From contig JABSSW010000017.1 of the NCBI GenBank assembly GCA_018902385.1, positions 248,001 to 312,000 of the forward strand: DNA of 64,000 bases, read 5' to 3'. This DNA comes from Physcia stellaris. Taxonomy: Eukaryota > Ascomycota > Lecanoromycetes > Caliciales > Physciaceae. The first letter of the stretch is position 1. Each line of letters opens with the position of its first letter. The notes below the pieces were generated by a model. That model was not told the origin of the DNA. It made no database searches and saw only the letters and a list, made by a program, of their open reading frames with translations. Of this stretch, positions 1 through 11,545 are shown piece after piece. Made by a program: the position numbers and the translations under genes.

Positions 1-593
1 CCAAATCAACCGGCTTTCCTGGATCGCTTACCCCCATGCAGAAGGTTACAGTACCTTGAGCGCCGACCGAGGCCGTTTCATCTCGGACACGGCTGCGTCT
101 GAAACGTGTCAGCATGACTGTACTTTTGGCCGGCTTGTTAGATGAAGAAGTCGGTCTGGAGAGGTGGTCAGCGGAGGGTCGGAGAGGCTCGGGTGACGCG
201 CGGCTGATTTATGGTCTTGTGAGGCTTTATTGTAGGACTGGTAAGCTCTGTGAGGCGAGGTTGTTGGAGGGAGGTTGGGTGGGAAGGAGAGGTTGGTGAG
301 CGGCTCTGCTGACTGACGGGTTGTAGGAGTTGTGAATGGTGGATTCGACGTCACATCTGTCAACAATCTGCGTCAAGTATACCTCTTTAACCCAGTACAA
401 GAATGATTTTCTAGCGTGAGGAGCAACGGCCTGCGGATAAACCTTATTCCGGGACAGTCTATTCCGTATTCAGCCTAAGAATCCTGAGATACGACGAAAA
501 TCTTGAAAAGATTTCCAAATCAACTGCCTGATTATCATACAATTTACCATACAAATTGAGCAGCTGAATCAGAGATTGCTCAAAATTTGATAA

Positions 594-812
594 CGCTGTC
601 ACGTTGATCTCGTAACACGCTGTCCCGTTGAATCAAGCCTCGTAATTGACCTCGTAACACGCTGTCCCGTTGAATTGCAAGTCTCGTAGTATATACGCTG
701 TCCCGTTGAATTGCAAGCTTCGTAATTGACCTCGTAACACGCTGTCCCGTTGAATTGCAAGCCTCGTAGTATATACGCTGTCCCGTTGAATTGCAAGCCT
801 CGAAACAGTAAT
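594..812. repeat. Tandem repeat with two alternating spacers
   Basis: A core beginning cgctgtcccgttgaa recurs at 594 (degenerate), 618, 660, 696, 740 and 776. After the core and a short ttgcaagcctcgta segment the sequence alternates between two spacers: gtatata (copy-to-copy distance 36) and attgacctcgtaaca (distance 44, or 42 in the copy at 618, which lacks 2 bases). The higher-order unit is therefore about 80 bp. It lies outside any gene. Open frames through it on the minus strand are repeat artefacts. Function unknown. Confidence 0.9.
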
Positions 813-888
813 GACGATATGCGACATGCGACATTCGACGAGCTAAAAACGACGCTAAAAGGAGGAGCGCTAAAAAGAATTCTTGTAG

Positions 889-970
889 AAGATATACAGT
901 ATATTGTATATCATATTGTATGGTATGCCATGCCATGCCATGTCATGACATGATATGATATGATATGATC
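889..970. repeat. Degenerate pentanucleotide repeat (catgc / tatga)
   Basis: About 80 bases are made of loosely repeated 5-mers, moving from gtatat through ccatg repeats (ccatgccatgccatg) to tatga repeats (tatgatatgatatga). It looks like an interrupted microsatellite. It begins about 75 bases after the tandem repeat at 594-812. Confidence 0.7.
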
Positions 971-3304
971 TAGAGGGTGAGAATGCTGATCCCATCAAGA
1001 GTCAATTGGGAATTGCTTGAACGAAACGCTCGATTTTTGCGATTTGAACGTAATTGTGTGTATATTCGAACGCAAAATCATCAATGCTTCAACGTACAAT
1101 CGTGAATTGTCAATGTGATGTTCCGTACAACAGAGCGGTGGTGGTGGTGACAGGGCGGCCAGATGGTGGTGGCGAAAGTGGTGATATTTGACAGCCCTAA
1201 CCCTACGATAAAGCGCTGTTGCAGTTTGCAGGCGTTTACCTTGTTCTTCTTCTAAAAGTGGATTCGATTGAAGTACTCCCGAAGTGATCAAGCTGCATAC
1301 TGTCAAGAATTATCTTGACCTGGGCTAGTCAACAATGGTCTCGCCATTAGGACATGACAATGAGTCAAAGAAATGCTGATGGGCGTTCACGACCAAGGCA
1401 CGGCTCTGCTCAGTAGGACAAGTACATCTCTCATTCATTGTATTCTCTCCTTTTCTTTCCCGTATCTAGCCTCTTGTCCGGGTCATGCTACCCCAAAATT
1501 GAGAACCCCATATTATCCACAAGAGATAGCTCTTGTATCTCGTATCTCTTGGCCCGGTCTTGGGCTTCCCATTAAGACTCCGTCCGCCAATAGGTAGCGG
1601 CTCTCCCTGGTTGTTTCGGGTGCGTCGTGACCGGGTCTCGACAAACAGGCCGATTCACTCAACGCTGTAGCACATGAAGGACATTAAGACCAGACTATAC
1701 GGTGGAACAGCCAGCTATTGGGCCCTGGGCCGCGCATCGATATAACGTGGATTGAGACGAAGTATGCTAATCGAGGGTTACAGCACCGGAAGGAGATATG
1801 CGCATCGCAATGATCCTACGAGTGTAGAAAGACCCTCTTCACAAGCAGAATCAGGCTTCTATGGTATTTTGTCGTCATAGCGCATCATATTGCGGTAGAC
1901 ACCCCCAATGACGAACGGCAGCTCTATCTCAATCGGAAGTCTTCGTCAGGATCATCTGGGTAGTAAGCATGGGATAGTGTCCGCTTGTCGTCTTTCCTAC
2001 CAACGACTACCACTAGTGGTCGTCAGAGTTTGAAATGCAGATCGTACGTATTTCGAAGAATGACAAGAGAGGAAAGCCTACATTGTCTGACAGAGTGTCT
2101 TTTATCTCTCTTACTCCAAAACAACAAGAAACTAAACCCTGTCGTCCTAACGTTTTACACGATTCTGCTACCTTCGGGCTCCTTGATCATATCCAGGCAT
2201 CCAAGATTCAATCCCAATATCAGCTACCCATTCCCTCAGCCGCGACTGGAGAGCCTCATGACATAAAATTGCTTCCTCACATGTTATCCCCTTTTATCTC
2301 CCCTTTTCTGCCTTCTATTCCACTACTATTATGCAATGAGCCTGGTCTTCCCTTCTCTCCCTCTTCGCTCCCTCTCCGCCTCCCATGTCCAAGCTCACGA
2401 ATGAAGGATCTATATCAGCTGTTGCGGCCGGACGACATAAAGAGAGAGATAGAAACGCTTCTCAATACCGATGCCATGTCTGTCCCACCTCTTATGTAGA
2501 GTGGAAGTTTAAAGAGGGTGGAAGGGGCGGATTTCTGCGCGAGTGATAGACTGGGGCAAGGGGTTGAGCGAGGTGGGAGGGGATAGTCGTGATGATGAAG
2601 GAGGGTGATGGATCTGAGGAGGAGGAGGAGGATATCTAGATCTAGGTAAGCGTATTCCAGCGTCTCTGGTAATCATGTATTTGGCTTGGGAACTAATCTA
2701 TCACTCTAAGTTGTAGGTTTAATTGTGTGATATCAGAATTATCCCTCGGGGATCAGGTAGACTGCGAGTGTAGTCATAACTCTACCTAATGAGGAACGTT
2801 CAATGGTCCTATGCTTCGACTCGCCATTGGCCTTCGCTACTCTCCTATTCGAGCTGCTTGAAATCGTTGCTAGATGGGAGACAGGCCAGAAGGTCCATCC
2901 TATGGACTACAATGCCCATTCGTTACTTATATCTTTTGCTCGACATACTCGGTACTCCTATCCTCCCCCTTCTCAGCATCTCGCTTACAACTCGCCAAAT
3001 TAAGCATCCTCTCCTTTTCCTCGGATAACACCATCAACACATCCACTCCCACCTCGACCACAACACCCAACAACTCCCCTCGCCCACGAACCCCACCTTC
3101 CCATCCCTGCCGTCTCTATCTCCCCCGCCATGGAACTCCATAGAACTGTGTTAACCACGTTGCCACGCCACCGCGCTCGCTAGCAACCAGACACAAATAC
3201 CGCCCTCCCTCCACCCACTTTCTCTTTCTTTCTCCTTTCTTTCCTCGCCGGTAAGCCTACATCTCAACAGAGACACATACATACCAAGCTCACAAACACT
3301 CACA

Positions 3305-3961
3305 ATGCTAACACTCCTATCCTCCCCTCGCACCCTCCTCTCCCTGGGCTCAGTAGTAACCGGTGCAAACTGGTCCCTGCTGAGTTCCACCCTCAGCACC
3401 TTCCTTTCCTCCCCGCAGTCTCTCAGCACCGCAGCGACCACCTTCAATTGGTCCCTGCTGCGCTCCGAGGCCGTGGTGGGAGCAGCCCACAGCGTCGGCA
3501 CACGGCTCCTCGAGTCCCTCACCGCACGCTACTACTCCCTCGACCCTCCCCCTCCCCCTTCCCCCCCGCATCTCCGCCCACCCCTCTCAGCACTAGCAGG
3601 CTCCCGCGCCGCTCTCGCCTCCTCCTTCCTCCCGCCCCTGCCCGGCTCCTTCCCTTCCCCTCCCTCTCCCCCTCCCGTAAAACGCCGCGTCTCCTTCCAC
3701 CCGACCGTCTGCTGCAAGGCCATCACCGACGCCTCGGATCCCCTTCGCTGGGATCGGGCCGCTGATCTCAGCGCCGTGTGCTATGCTGTCCCGCTCAGGC
3801 GCGTACGGTTTAGGGAGGAGGTGCATGTGACGTGGGTGTGGAAGTATCTGGTGCCTGATGGGCGTAATCAGGTGTATTTCCCGAGGACGAGGTGGGTTGG
3901 GGAGGGGGTCGTGTTGGGGAGGGTGGATGATGAGGGGGATGTGCTGATGGGGGGGTGTTGA
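3305..3961 (+). CDS. Hypothetical proline-rich protein
   Basis: This single-exon frame of 218 codons starts at an ATG in a good context (cacaATG) after a CT-rich leader. I do not recognise a domain. Residues 1-70 are rich in Ser and Leu with two similar NWSLL segments. Residues about 80-125 are dominated by Pro and Ser. The C-terminal 80 residues are more globular, with a stretch rich in Val, Arg and Trp that includes VTWVWKY, and then an acidic end. The frame is GC-rich, so open antisense frames occur. It could be a lineage-specific protein or a chance ORF; transcript evidence would decide. Confidence 0.45.
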   Translation: MLTLLSSPRTLLSLGSVVTGANWSLLSSTLSTFLSSPQSLSTAATTFNWSLLRSEAVVGAAHSVGTRLLESLTARYYSLDPPPPPSPPHLRPPLSALAGSRAALASSFLPPLPGSFPSPPSPPPVKRRVSFHPTVCCKAITDASDPLRWDRAADLSAVCYAVPLRRVRFREEVHVTWVWKYLVPDGRNQVYFPRTRWVGEGVVLGRVDDEGDVLMGGC

Positions 3962-6444
3962 GTTGTTGGTTTTTTTTTGGTTTTGCTGGTTTTTCCCCTT
4001 TCCTTTTTTGTTTGCTGCTTTGCTGCTTTTTTGGTGCTTTTTTTTTCCTTTTGTGGCGGTTGTTGTTGTTGTCACCCCCTAACCCCCTATATATATATAA
4101 ATCTGCTGACGAAGAAAAACACCAAAAAAATTCGAAAAAGGCCGCTGGTCACACTAAACAATCACCAAAACATGTTGGAATTTCATTTGGCATTTCCGGG
4201 CATTTCTTCTTTCTGCAGGCCGCTTCGTTGTTCTGCTGATCGGGAATGTGTAGGTGTAATCTTATATCCCAGGTTCTAGGTTCCGATCACAGTCCTTCAG
4301 AAATCGAAAAGCGTGGTGGTTATCTTTGAGTTTAGTCGTTCGTAAGTTTCTCCTTTCCTTCCCTTCTCTCCCCTCGACAAAAACCATCGCTCCCCACTGT
4401 CACTGATCCAAATATCCCAGATCGGGCGGTAGGGCGGGAACGTCGAGAGCCACAGGGCCTGATACGGCACATTGACGGAGCGGGGATAGCGAGGTTGTGA
4501 TGGCTTTTTTGCTTGACTGCTGATTTTTCGTGAGTCTTCTTTCTCCCTTTGCCTTCCTCCTCCCTCTCCCCTCCTTCCAATCCAATCATCAACTAACCCT
4601 CCCTCCTCTCTCTCCAGGACTCCAGGAGAACAGAAGACGGAGCAGACGGAGCAAATGAAGCGTAGGTCCCCCAAAGTCGTGCGCTAATCTGTGGGATGTG
4701 TAGGGCACCCTTGTTTCTCCGGCTTGTTTCCGGGGCGGGGGAGCCCTATACATCATTTCACTTTTTCCATCCAAACTTCTTGCTTGTGGGCATGCGGGGC
4801 TGTTTGTGAGAGGTTGGAGATTGCAGGGTGGAAAGGGGAGAGAAGGAGGGGGCTTTTCGGGGACGTCCTTTCCTTTTTTCCTGGTTGGGTTGAGGGTTAG
4901 AAAGAGATGCGACTAATGTGAGCCAAGATAGGAGATTGTTAGCTTATTATTCTTTCCTCCTCCTTCGAGTGCTATCCCTGAAAACCAACCCGATTTTCCA
5001 GCATCTACATCGTCTCCAGCATGCATCAAATTCCCCCATGCTATCCCCTCCAAGCTCCTCGACTGTCTTTATCTAAGATCGCACAACTCTAAAAACCCTC
5101 CTATCCCTCTAAGCTCGCATATCCACTATCTCAATACCTCTTCGCCTTCCACGCTCCCGATTAGCTATCTAAGCTACGCTGCCTATATTCTCTTCGTTTT
5201 CAACGCAAGTCAACCCCTCCTTCCTCTCTTTACCCTCCTCTCGCTTATGGAATCCCTCAATCTCTCCTAGTCTTTCAACTCACCAACTTACTGACTCCAA
5301 ACTCTCGAACTACCGCTTATTCCCCTCCACAGAAATTAACATAAAAAGCTGAGAATGGGGTAGGAAGGCGCTCCACCGACGATGGGGATTGGGGTGTGCG
5401 GGTTGTTGGGCATTAGCAGCGCGCGGTTGCAAGAGAATCTGGGGGTGGTGATGCTGATGGTTTGGAGAAATCAATTAACGATGGAGTTGATGGCTACCCC
5501 CGAGGGACTCTTTCCCCCTTTTTTGGGGGGATGATGTACGAGGGAACAAAAAGAGAGAAGAGATTTTGCTTAGTATACCAACACCCAACCTCTCAAACTC
5601 GAAAGCCTCAAAACACTATCCCATCAATACCCCGCCACTCCAGCCTCCAGCTATGACGTGCTCAATATCCAAGACCCTCTGTACTACTACTTGGAACGAG
5701 AATGAAATCTGCGTACATAAAGCGCACGTTTCACGATTTGAAATGCTCTGTTCTGCTATCCTACTACATGTGATCTGGAAGTGAAGGGGGTGAAATGTGA
5801 GAGATTTATTGGGGTGAAGGAGACAGGGCGTGTAGTTGGAGTTGGAAGATATACCGTGGACAAAAAAAAAGAATTTAACTGCCCCAATTGACTACGTTTC
5901 TAGAATGAGATGAGGTTTGTTTTTTTCTAGATTGATGTCATGCCGAATTGTGCACGCTTTGGATGTAGTATTGTATCTAGAGGGACGGTACAAAACTCCA
6001 CCATAGCCTCAAATACCGCGGTCTTTCCTGGACGCTGCAGATCGAATAGCCGTCTTTGATTGAAGTCAGAGGGGGAAACCGAAGGAACCTCGATTGTGAT
6101 AATGCTCTATACTTTTTGTCATGTTCTGACGGGTACACGTCTCCTTCTTTTCCTTCGGATGGTATGTAGTCTCCCATGTTGTACGAATACGTGAAATTGA
6201 GATCCTGTGTACAAACGTATTTAGATTGTCAGTTTGGGGGTATAGATATCAGAGAAAAGAGAAGTTGCTGCCAAGCCCGTTGCATACACCTCTCGGACAT
6301 CTGCTGAAACTTACAGTAGCTTACTTACACGTAAGTTATTAGATACCCTTCCACAGCCTTAGCCAGGGTCATTGTCACGCCCTAGGATCCTGCGAAACGA
6401 TCCCAGAGCCCATCCTGCTTCTTCCCCCATTCCAATTGTCTTCT
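3962..6444. other. Intergenic region
   Basis: About 2.5 kb without a supported gene. It starts with T-rich runs just after the ORF stop, holds a short TA microsatellite near 4089, and has long CT-rich stretches at 4330-4620 and 4990-5340. Small ORFs here (for example 4297-4674 on the minus strand) show low-complexity composition and no domain. Confidence 0.6.
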
Positions 6445-8598
6445 TCAGCCGCGGTATTGTCCCAACCACGCCTTAGCCTCGATCCAGGCTCTTCTCTTCT
6501 CCTCTCTCGTGAGTGGCTCAACGTACGCTTCCCCCTTCACCTTCGCCAGCCGCTTGATCCACTTCTCCCACTTCTTCTCGGTCTTATCAACAACCTCAAG
6601 ATGTCCAAAACGCCCGTAGTTTTCGCATGGTTCAGTCGTATTAGGACGACGGGTGATTATCCACCAGCGCCAGGTGCTGCCCTCATCGTCGTAATCCTTC
6701 CAGTGGGGATCGTACATGAGTAGCATGAACTCGCGGAGAGTCGGGCACCAGATGGCATCCGCGAGGGAAGCGACCGGGGTGGCGGTCTGGTAAAGGGGGC
6801 GGAAGGGGCTGGTTTGGTTGAAAGTATTTATATTAAGGTGGGTGAGGGCGGGAAAGCTACAGAGGATTGTGAAGTATGGCGAGGATTCCTACAAGCCTCG
6901 ATTAGCAATTGCCTCGAGTTGTTAGGAGGTAGAGTGATGGAAGGAAGATAGTGGCCACAGTTCACGATGCTGCGCTACAGTGTTCAGTATCTCTTGTGCT
7001 CTTGGCCGCCTTCTGACGCTAAACAAGTTCTCGTAATGCGATTGATAGTCTTGAATGATGCTTGAGAAGCCGTTACACGCATGGGTTCAAGAAAGGAATG
7101 AAACTTACAGCAATAAGCTCTAGAATTGGCAGATCGATTCCTAAGGTACCGAGTACCTGGCATGTGTTTCGAATGCGTCTCAAAGTTCCAGAGGGCACCG
7201 ATGCGTTGAAGGTTCCTTTAACCTTATATGGCACCTCTGGTTCGTACTCATGCTGGTGAAGTTGAAGCCACTTCAAGGAAGCTTTGTTGTACAGTAGACA
7301 TTTATGGATAGCTATGGTCTGCATCTCGCATTGGTACAATGTAAGCTCTTCCAATGATCTCTGTTGAAGCAGAAAATTAGCGAATGCCGGCCAACGATGT
7401 GCTCCAACTGCGAGGGCATTTGGTTCCAATGCATAAGGAAACAAAATTTTCAGAGACTTGAGTTGAACGTTATGCCGAACGAGAACACTGAATAAGCGAT
7501 CGATCTGTGGAACACAGCGCACTGACAGCTTCTGCAAAGCGGCAGGACAGATTCGATTTTCCAATGCATTCGGGCCAGTGACCTTATGAAGTAGCCAGCC
7601 ATCAAGGTAGAGCTCATGCACTTCTGGGAATGACTTAATACTGTGGAAATCGGAGGGGACTCTAGCCCTTTCAGCGTTGAGATCGAAATCCAGCTTCAAA
7701 AACCTTAGCCGAGGGAAACGAACAATCAAGTCCTTTGAAAGAAGGACTCTGTCGTAACTAAATTTTGCGTTCAGTTCGTCTAAGGGTGTACGGGGGAATA
7801 CTTTAGTCCAATCTTCAACCCAACCTGTGTGGATTGCGAGTTCAACTACTTTCGTACTGCCCTCGAGCATCTTTAGAGCTTCAATTTCTTCTCGAGTACC
7901 ACTGCATGTAGCGTTAAGACTAAACTTGTCAAGTCTTGGTTGTTTGTGGAGGGCTCGTATAATATGTGTGGGCATGGGATAGCAATAATCCCAACTGCGT
8001 GATGACGTTAAAAATCTCTCCCAGGCCAGCTTGGGTCACCTACTCAAATCTTTCCAAATTGAAGGCTAAGGACACAACGATGTATAGCTGCCTCAACATA
8101 TCTAATGGGAACTGTGTGAGGGAGCAATGGATTTCCTCAAAGCCGTTTACGGACAATGATCGCAGGTAATCGCAATAATGTGGCTTCGCGGTCATTGTGC
8201 TCAGACAACGGCGAGACCTGTAACGGCTGGCTGGTGTTATTTTTAGTTTGATTTCGTTGTAGAGTTCGGGTATAGCTATATCCTGCCAGAAGTGGGAGCA
8301 CTGTGACATTGAAGAGTAAGTACACGTCATTGCGGAGTATTCTCATGAACCAGGACGAACGTCTATCGAAAACCGAGTGGGTATTGAAAAGTAATCGATT
8401 GGGGAAGAACAGGGCACTAGGTGGAACGAACCTGTGCTATAGATGCTAAACTGCCCAGCAGGCTCGATCTCCGAAGCTAACCATCAATATCAGCAAGAGT
8501 TCTGGCACGATCGTCATCAAACGAACCTGTTCGCAGATCAGGCTGGCTACATCTCTGTCGAGAGGTGGAATCCACGACGTCATTTTCAGAGAAGCCAT
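6445..8598 (-). CDS. F-box / leucine-rich repeat-like protein
   Basis: This is probably an F-box substrate receptor of an SCF ubiquitin ligase. The well-supported exons, in transcript order, are: one ending at 8044; 7994-7109, split so that GA plus T gives ..ERF-D-WDY..; and 6888-6445 to the stop. Introns 7995-8043 (49 nt) and 6889-7108 (220 nt) keep phase. The N-terminal part carries an F-box-like segment (CSHFWQDIAIPELYNEI, near 8290-8230). The rest is a string of irregular leucine-rich repeats (LRFLKLDFD, LEELTLYQC). The 5' end is unresolved. A likely start ATG lies at 8598 with exon 1 running to about 8527, but its donor is weak and the acceptor for the next exon could be near 8300-8340. 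A decayed copy follows at 9.2-10.3 kb. Confidence 0.7.
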
Positions 8599-9199
8599 CT
8601 TGATGAGGTCGAAAGACTTTTCGAAGTAAGTATAGGAGACAGTCAAAGTGTCAGAAGAGCTGATCTTTTAACACTCCGAAGGTATTCGAAGGAGGGATCG
8701 AGAGGACTCTGGATTTGTGAACGGTAAAAGGTGGTATGTGATTCAGGTTTTCGATCATGTAGTGATACCACGGATGAACACTATAGTCATGAGTCTTAGA
8801 ATATTCACCTAAACACATCGTACGAAGGTGCTCATTCTGGGATTTGGTATTTGTGCCCGTTCATACATCACTAAGTTTGTTGTCCAATAAACGCTCTGTT
8901 GGCGAGTGACCTTGTGTATTGCCCAACGCACGAAAATCTTGCTGTTTCAACGCATGCTGCTTTTGTTATCTGACGTACTAATTAGGGTCAGCTCCCTCGC
9001 ACGCCTCCCACAGATACTGTGCGGCCGATAATGTGCAGCCGACACCGTGCAGCGGAGCCCCTTCCCTGCAGCGAGGTCCCTCGCCACAGCGACGTAGTAT
9101 AGTAGAGCCACAGCAACGTGATATGTAGTAGAGTGTCGAAAATGTCGATAGAATTTTTCAAGTAAAGTGAGAAGTTCTGTGCGGATGGTTTAAAAGAGA
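8599..9199. other. Intergenic region between F-box gene and its decayed copy
   Basis: I see no gene. It separates the intact F-box gene (6445-8598) from the decayed copy and should hold the intact gene's promoter. Confidence 0.5.
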
Positions 9200-10310
9200 G
9201 GGACCATTGCTGTGGTCCGTTACGATGCAGTCAGACCATCGGTGGACTTCCGGCAACAACTTTCCTCCTCAGGTAAGTCCATCGAAAATTCCTCAAGCGC
9301 GGTGCAAGAGGTTCGAATCTTCTCCATACCTTCTGACGACATTGTTGCTTCGTTACAGGAATCCTCAGGATACCTGTCATGCCTGTGAAGGTCAAGGATC
9401 TTTGGAGAGGTCTTGTTTTGGGGTACACAAGTGACGATAGCTGCTGCTCGAGTATCATACTAGCACAGGTCGAGCTCTTCTAGTGACCGTTGCTGGAGCG
9501 AAAATTTAGTGCACTCTGCCCAACGTGTTTCTCTTTGAAAATGCAGGAAAGGGTTCTTTCGAAGGCACGTTGGATACAGAAAAATCTTAATTGGACGTTA
9601 TGCCACACCAGCAGCTCGAAGAGGTGGTTCATGTCGAAAGGGTATTTTGGGTCAGCTCTCTCAAAATTTCAGCGTGGAGCCGATGTTGCAGGGAATTCGG
9701 TCCGCCAGTTCAAAATGCCCATAACTCAAGGACCAGCTTTGAGACTTTGGGAAATAACTCAGAGTCCATGAGCTTGGTGGGCAGATCGGCGAATTCGTTC
9801 ATAGCGTTGCAGCTGAGAGTCAGATGGTCCAGATTAAGAAGCTGAACGATCAGGTCCCTGTTGAGTAGTGGTCTATCTATATTGAGCCGAGCTTTCAGAC
9901 ATTTGACAGTATCATAAGGGAAGACATCTTCCTGATTACTAGCCCAGCCAATGCACATTTCAATACCGTTGGCTTTGCTGCTTCCTTTGAACGCTAGAGG
10001 ACTTCGTACTCGTCTTTCGTTGTATTGCAGATAGTCCTAGAGAGAAGATCATTCAGCCTGTGGTGACTATGAAGAGCTTTGACGATTTGAATAGGTATTG
10101 GATAATCATGGCGCGACCTAGACAAGAACAGTTCGTGAGCAAATTCTCGCAAGGCTAGATTGATTTGCCCACCCGACCCGCTCAAGATCATTTGACAAGG
10201 AGTTGACACTCTGCAGCTGATCTATTAGATCCAGAGGGAATGTCGTCAAAGAGAACTGTAACGAGATGTTGCCATACACGAAACACCACCAGGATGGGTA
10301 CAGCCCCATT
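9200..10310 (-). pseudogene. Decayed paralogue of the F-box gene at 6445-8598
   Basis: Reading the minus strand in shifting frames gives fragments collinear with the intact neighbour. FPLDLIDQL..NDLERVGW matches FPLDMLRQL..NLERFDW. IVKALHSHHRLND matches IIRALHKQPRLDK. LLNRDLIVQLLNLDHLTL matches LLSKDLIVRFPRLRFLKL. LFELLVWHNVQLR matches LFSVLVRHNVQLK. LQQRSLEELDLC matches LQQRSLEELTLY. IRTSCTALEEFSMDLP matches the end of exon 3. Several stops and frameshifts separate the pieces. An intron-like interval sits at the homologous position after ..LERV, which points to DNA-level duplication rather than retroposition. The N-terminal F-box is mostly missing. No intact product is expected. Confidence 0.85.
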
Positions 10311-10382
10311 TATATCATGCTGAACCACGCCAGCCATTTTAATGCCAAGCTCATTATGTTATTTCCAGCTATTACTAAAGGC

Positions 10383-10877
10383 TCAAGCTCTCACAAGCCC
10401 ATAAAATAGCGTCCAAGTAAGCACAAAGCTACTCAGTCCCCCAAGGAGCTCGTTCCCACCCATCCAAAGCTCCCACACTGGATTTTCAAAGTATAGACCC
10501 TGTCCTTCACCAGCAGCACTAGTCGTCAGGCGGGCCTCCGATCGTCGATCCCCATCTTCATCTTTTATCTTTTGCGGCTGGCCAGCGAAGCTCTGCGGTC
10601 CATCGGCACGTAGCAGCCAGATCAGAAGCGAAACGAAGAGGATGCCAAGGAAGTAGAAGATGAAGCCGGAGTAAGATTCGAGGCCGAGAACACCGGAGGC
10701 GATGCCAAAGAGGGAGGAAGTTAGGGAGCGGATGGTTGTCAGGACCTAAGATGGAGTAGAGATTAGTGAGGCTCGTTGGCGACGTAGGCTTGATAGCGAC
10801 CTTACACGGGCGTTGTGCACCACACTCTCCTGCACGATCGGCTCAATCTGCAACTTGCGCTCTTTCTCCGTGGCCAT
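10383..10877 (-). CDS. EMC6: ER membrane protein complex subunit 6
   Basis: A small membrane protein of the ER membrane complex, the insertase for tail-anchored and multipass proteins. The model is exon 10877-10806 (24 codons, ending ..VVHNAR) and exon 10745-10383. The 60-nt intron 10746-10805 has gtaagg and ttag ends, and phase is 0. The product is 144 residues. The EMC6 signature is clear: an N-terminal IVQESVVHNAR segment, followed by TIRSLTSSLFG and a pair of hydrophobic helices (LESYSGFIFYFLGILF). After a polar loop of about 45 residues, the end carries a third hydrophobic segment (SSFVLTWTLFYGLVRA). The loop is longer than in the 108-residue yeast protein; I believe this is normal for filamentous fungi. 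Confidence 0.9.
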
Positions 10878-11545
10878 GTTGGCCTGGGCTTCTTTCTGGG
10901 CTTGGGCTGCTTAACCGTCCGAATCTCAAAGTCTAAGCTAAAGAGCGAGGTGTAGATTGTTTGTCTGATCATGGGACGCCAAGCCAAAGTGTGCGAGGTT
11001 TATTACTTTCAGGGTTAGGGCCATCACTCACTGCAGCATCACGATCCAAAATGACCATGGGCTCATTTGACCCTATGGAGGAGTTTGGACTTGGAGTTCT
11101 CAAAGAAGACAAGTATAAATACAGTTTCGAAAGTCGCAACTAATCCCAGTAAATAAGACAGAATCATACACGAGGCCCGATAGCCTCCGGGGTCCTCTCC
11201 GGACTGATAGACTGTTTCTGACTTCCCCCAATACCTCGTTCTGCTCGTACAGTATCTCGTTATCCCGTATAGCAGCTGTCATTCAGCTACGTTGGGCTCC
11301 GTTGAACCATAGTGAAGTAATGCTGAATAGAATTCAAGTTGCATTTGTTCAGCCTATCTGTCTCCCTCTGGTAAACTTGAAGTCCTTAGCAGATGCCGAA
11401 TACGATCATGCAGTTACCCATCAGATTCATTGATTTGGTCCTTCCTGAATAGATTACAAGGAAACAAGAAGGATCGAAGCCGCTCCCAGTTTTGCCATCT
11501 TGATCTTCGCCATATCTTAACTTAAATCACAACTTTAGGCTTCAA
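10878..11545. other. Intergenic region between EMC6 and SF3B1
   Basis: No gene seen. It holds the EMC6 promoter and the 3' end of the SF3B1 gene, both transcribed leftwards. Confidence 0.6.

Larger units (their letters stand above)
1..3304. other. Gene-poor stretch
   Basis: I see no supported gene here. Open frames are short and lack recognisable domains or splice-consistent extension. Two repeat blocks (594-812 and about 889-970) are listed separately. The last 100 bases (about 3200-3300) are rich in C and T, as is common just upstream of fungal start codons, and probably form the leader of the ORF at 3305. Confidence 0.6.

Noticed and set aside
580-936. Minus-strand ORFs through the tandem repeat
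   Set aside because: Open only because the repeat units lack stops; repetitive peptide without other support.
3593-4075. 160-codon ORF antisense to the hypothetical gene at 3305
   Set aside because: Explained by high GC and C-rich codons of the sense frame; Lys/Thr/Pro low complexity.
4297-4674. 125-codon minus-strand ORF
   Set aside because: Low-complexity Gly/Glu/Arg/Lys composition from a CT-rich tract, overlapping ORFs in other frames, no domain.
9300-9325. Possible tRNA T-loop (ggttcgaatc)
   Set aside because: No cloverleaf arms around it; the stretch belongs to the decayed F-box copy.
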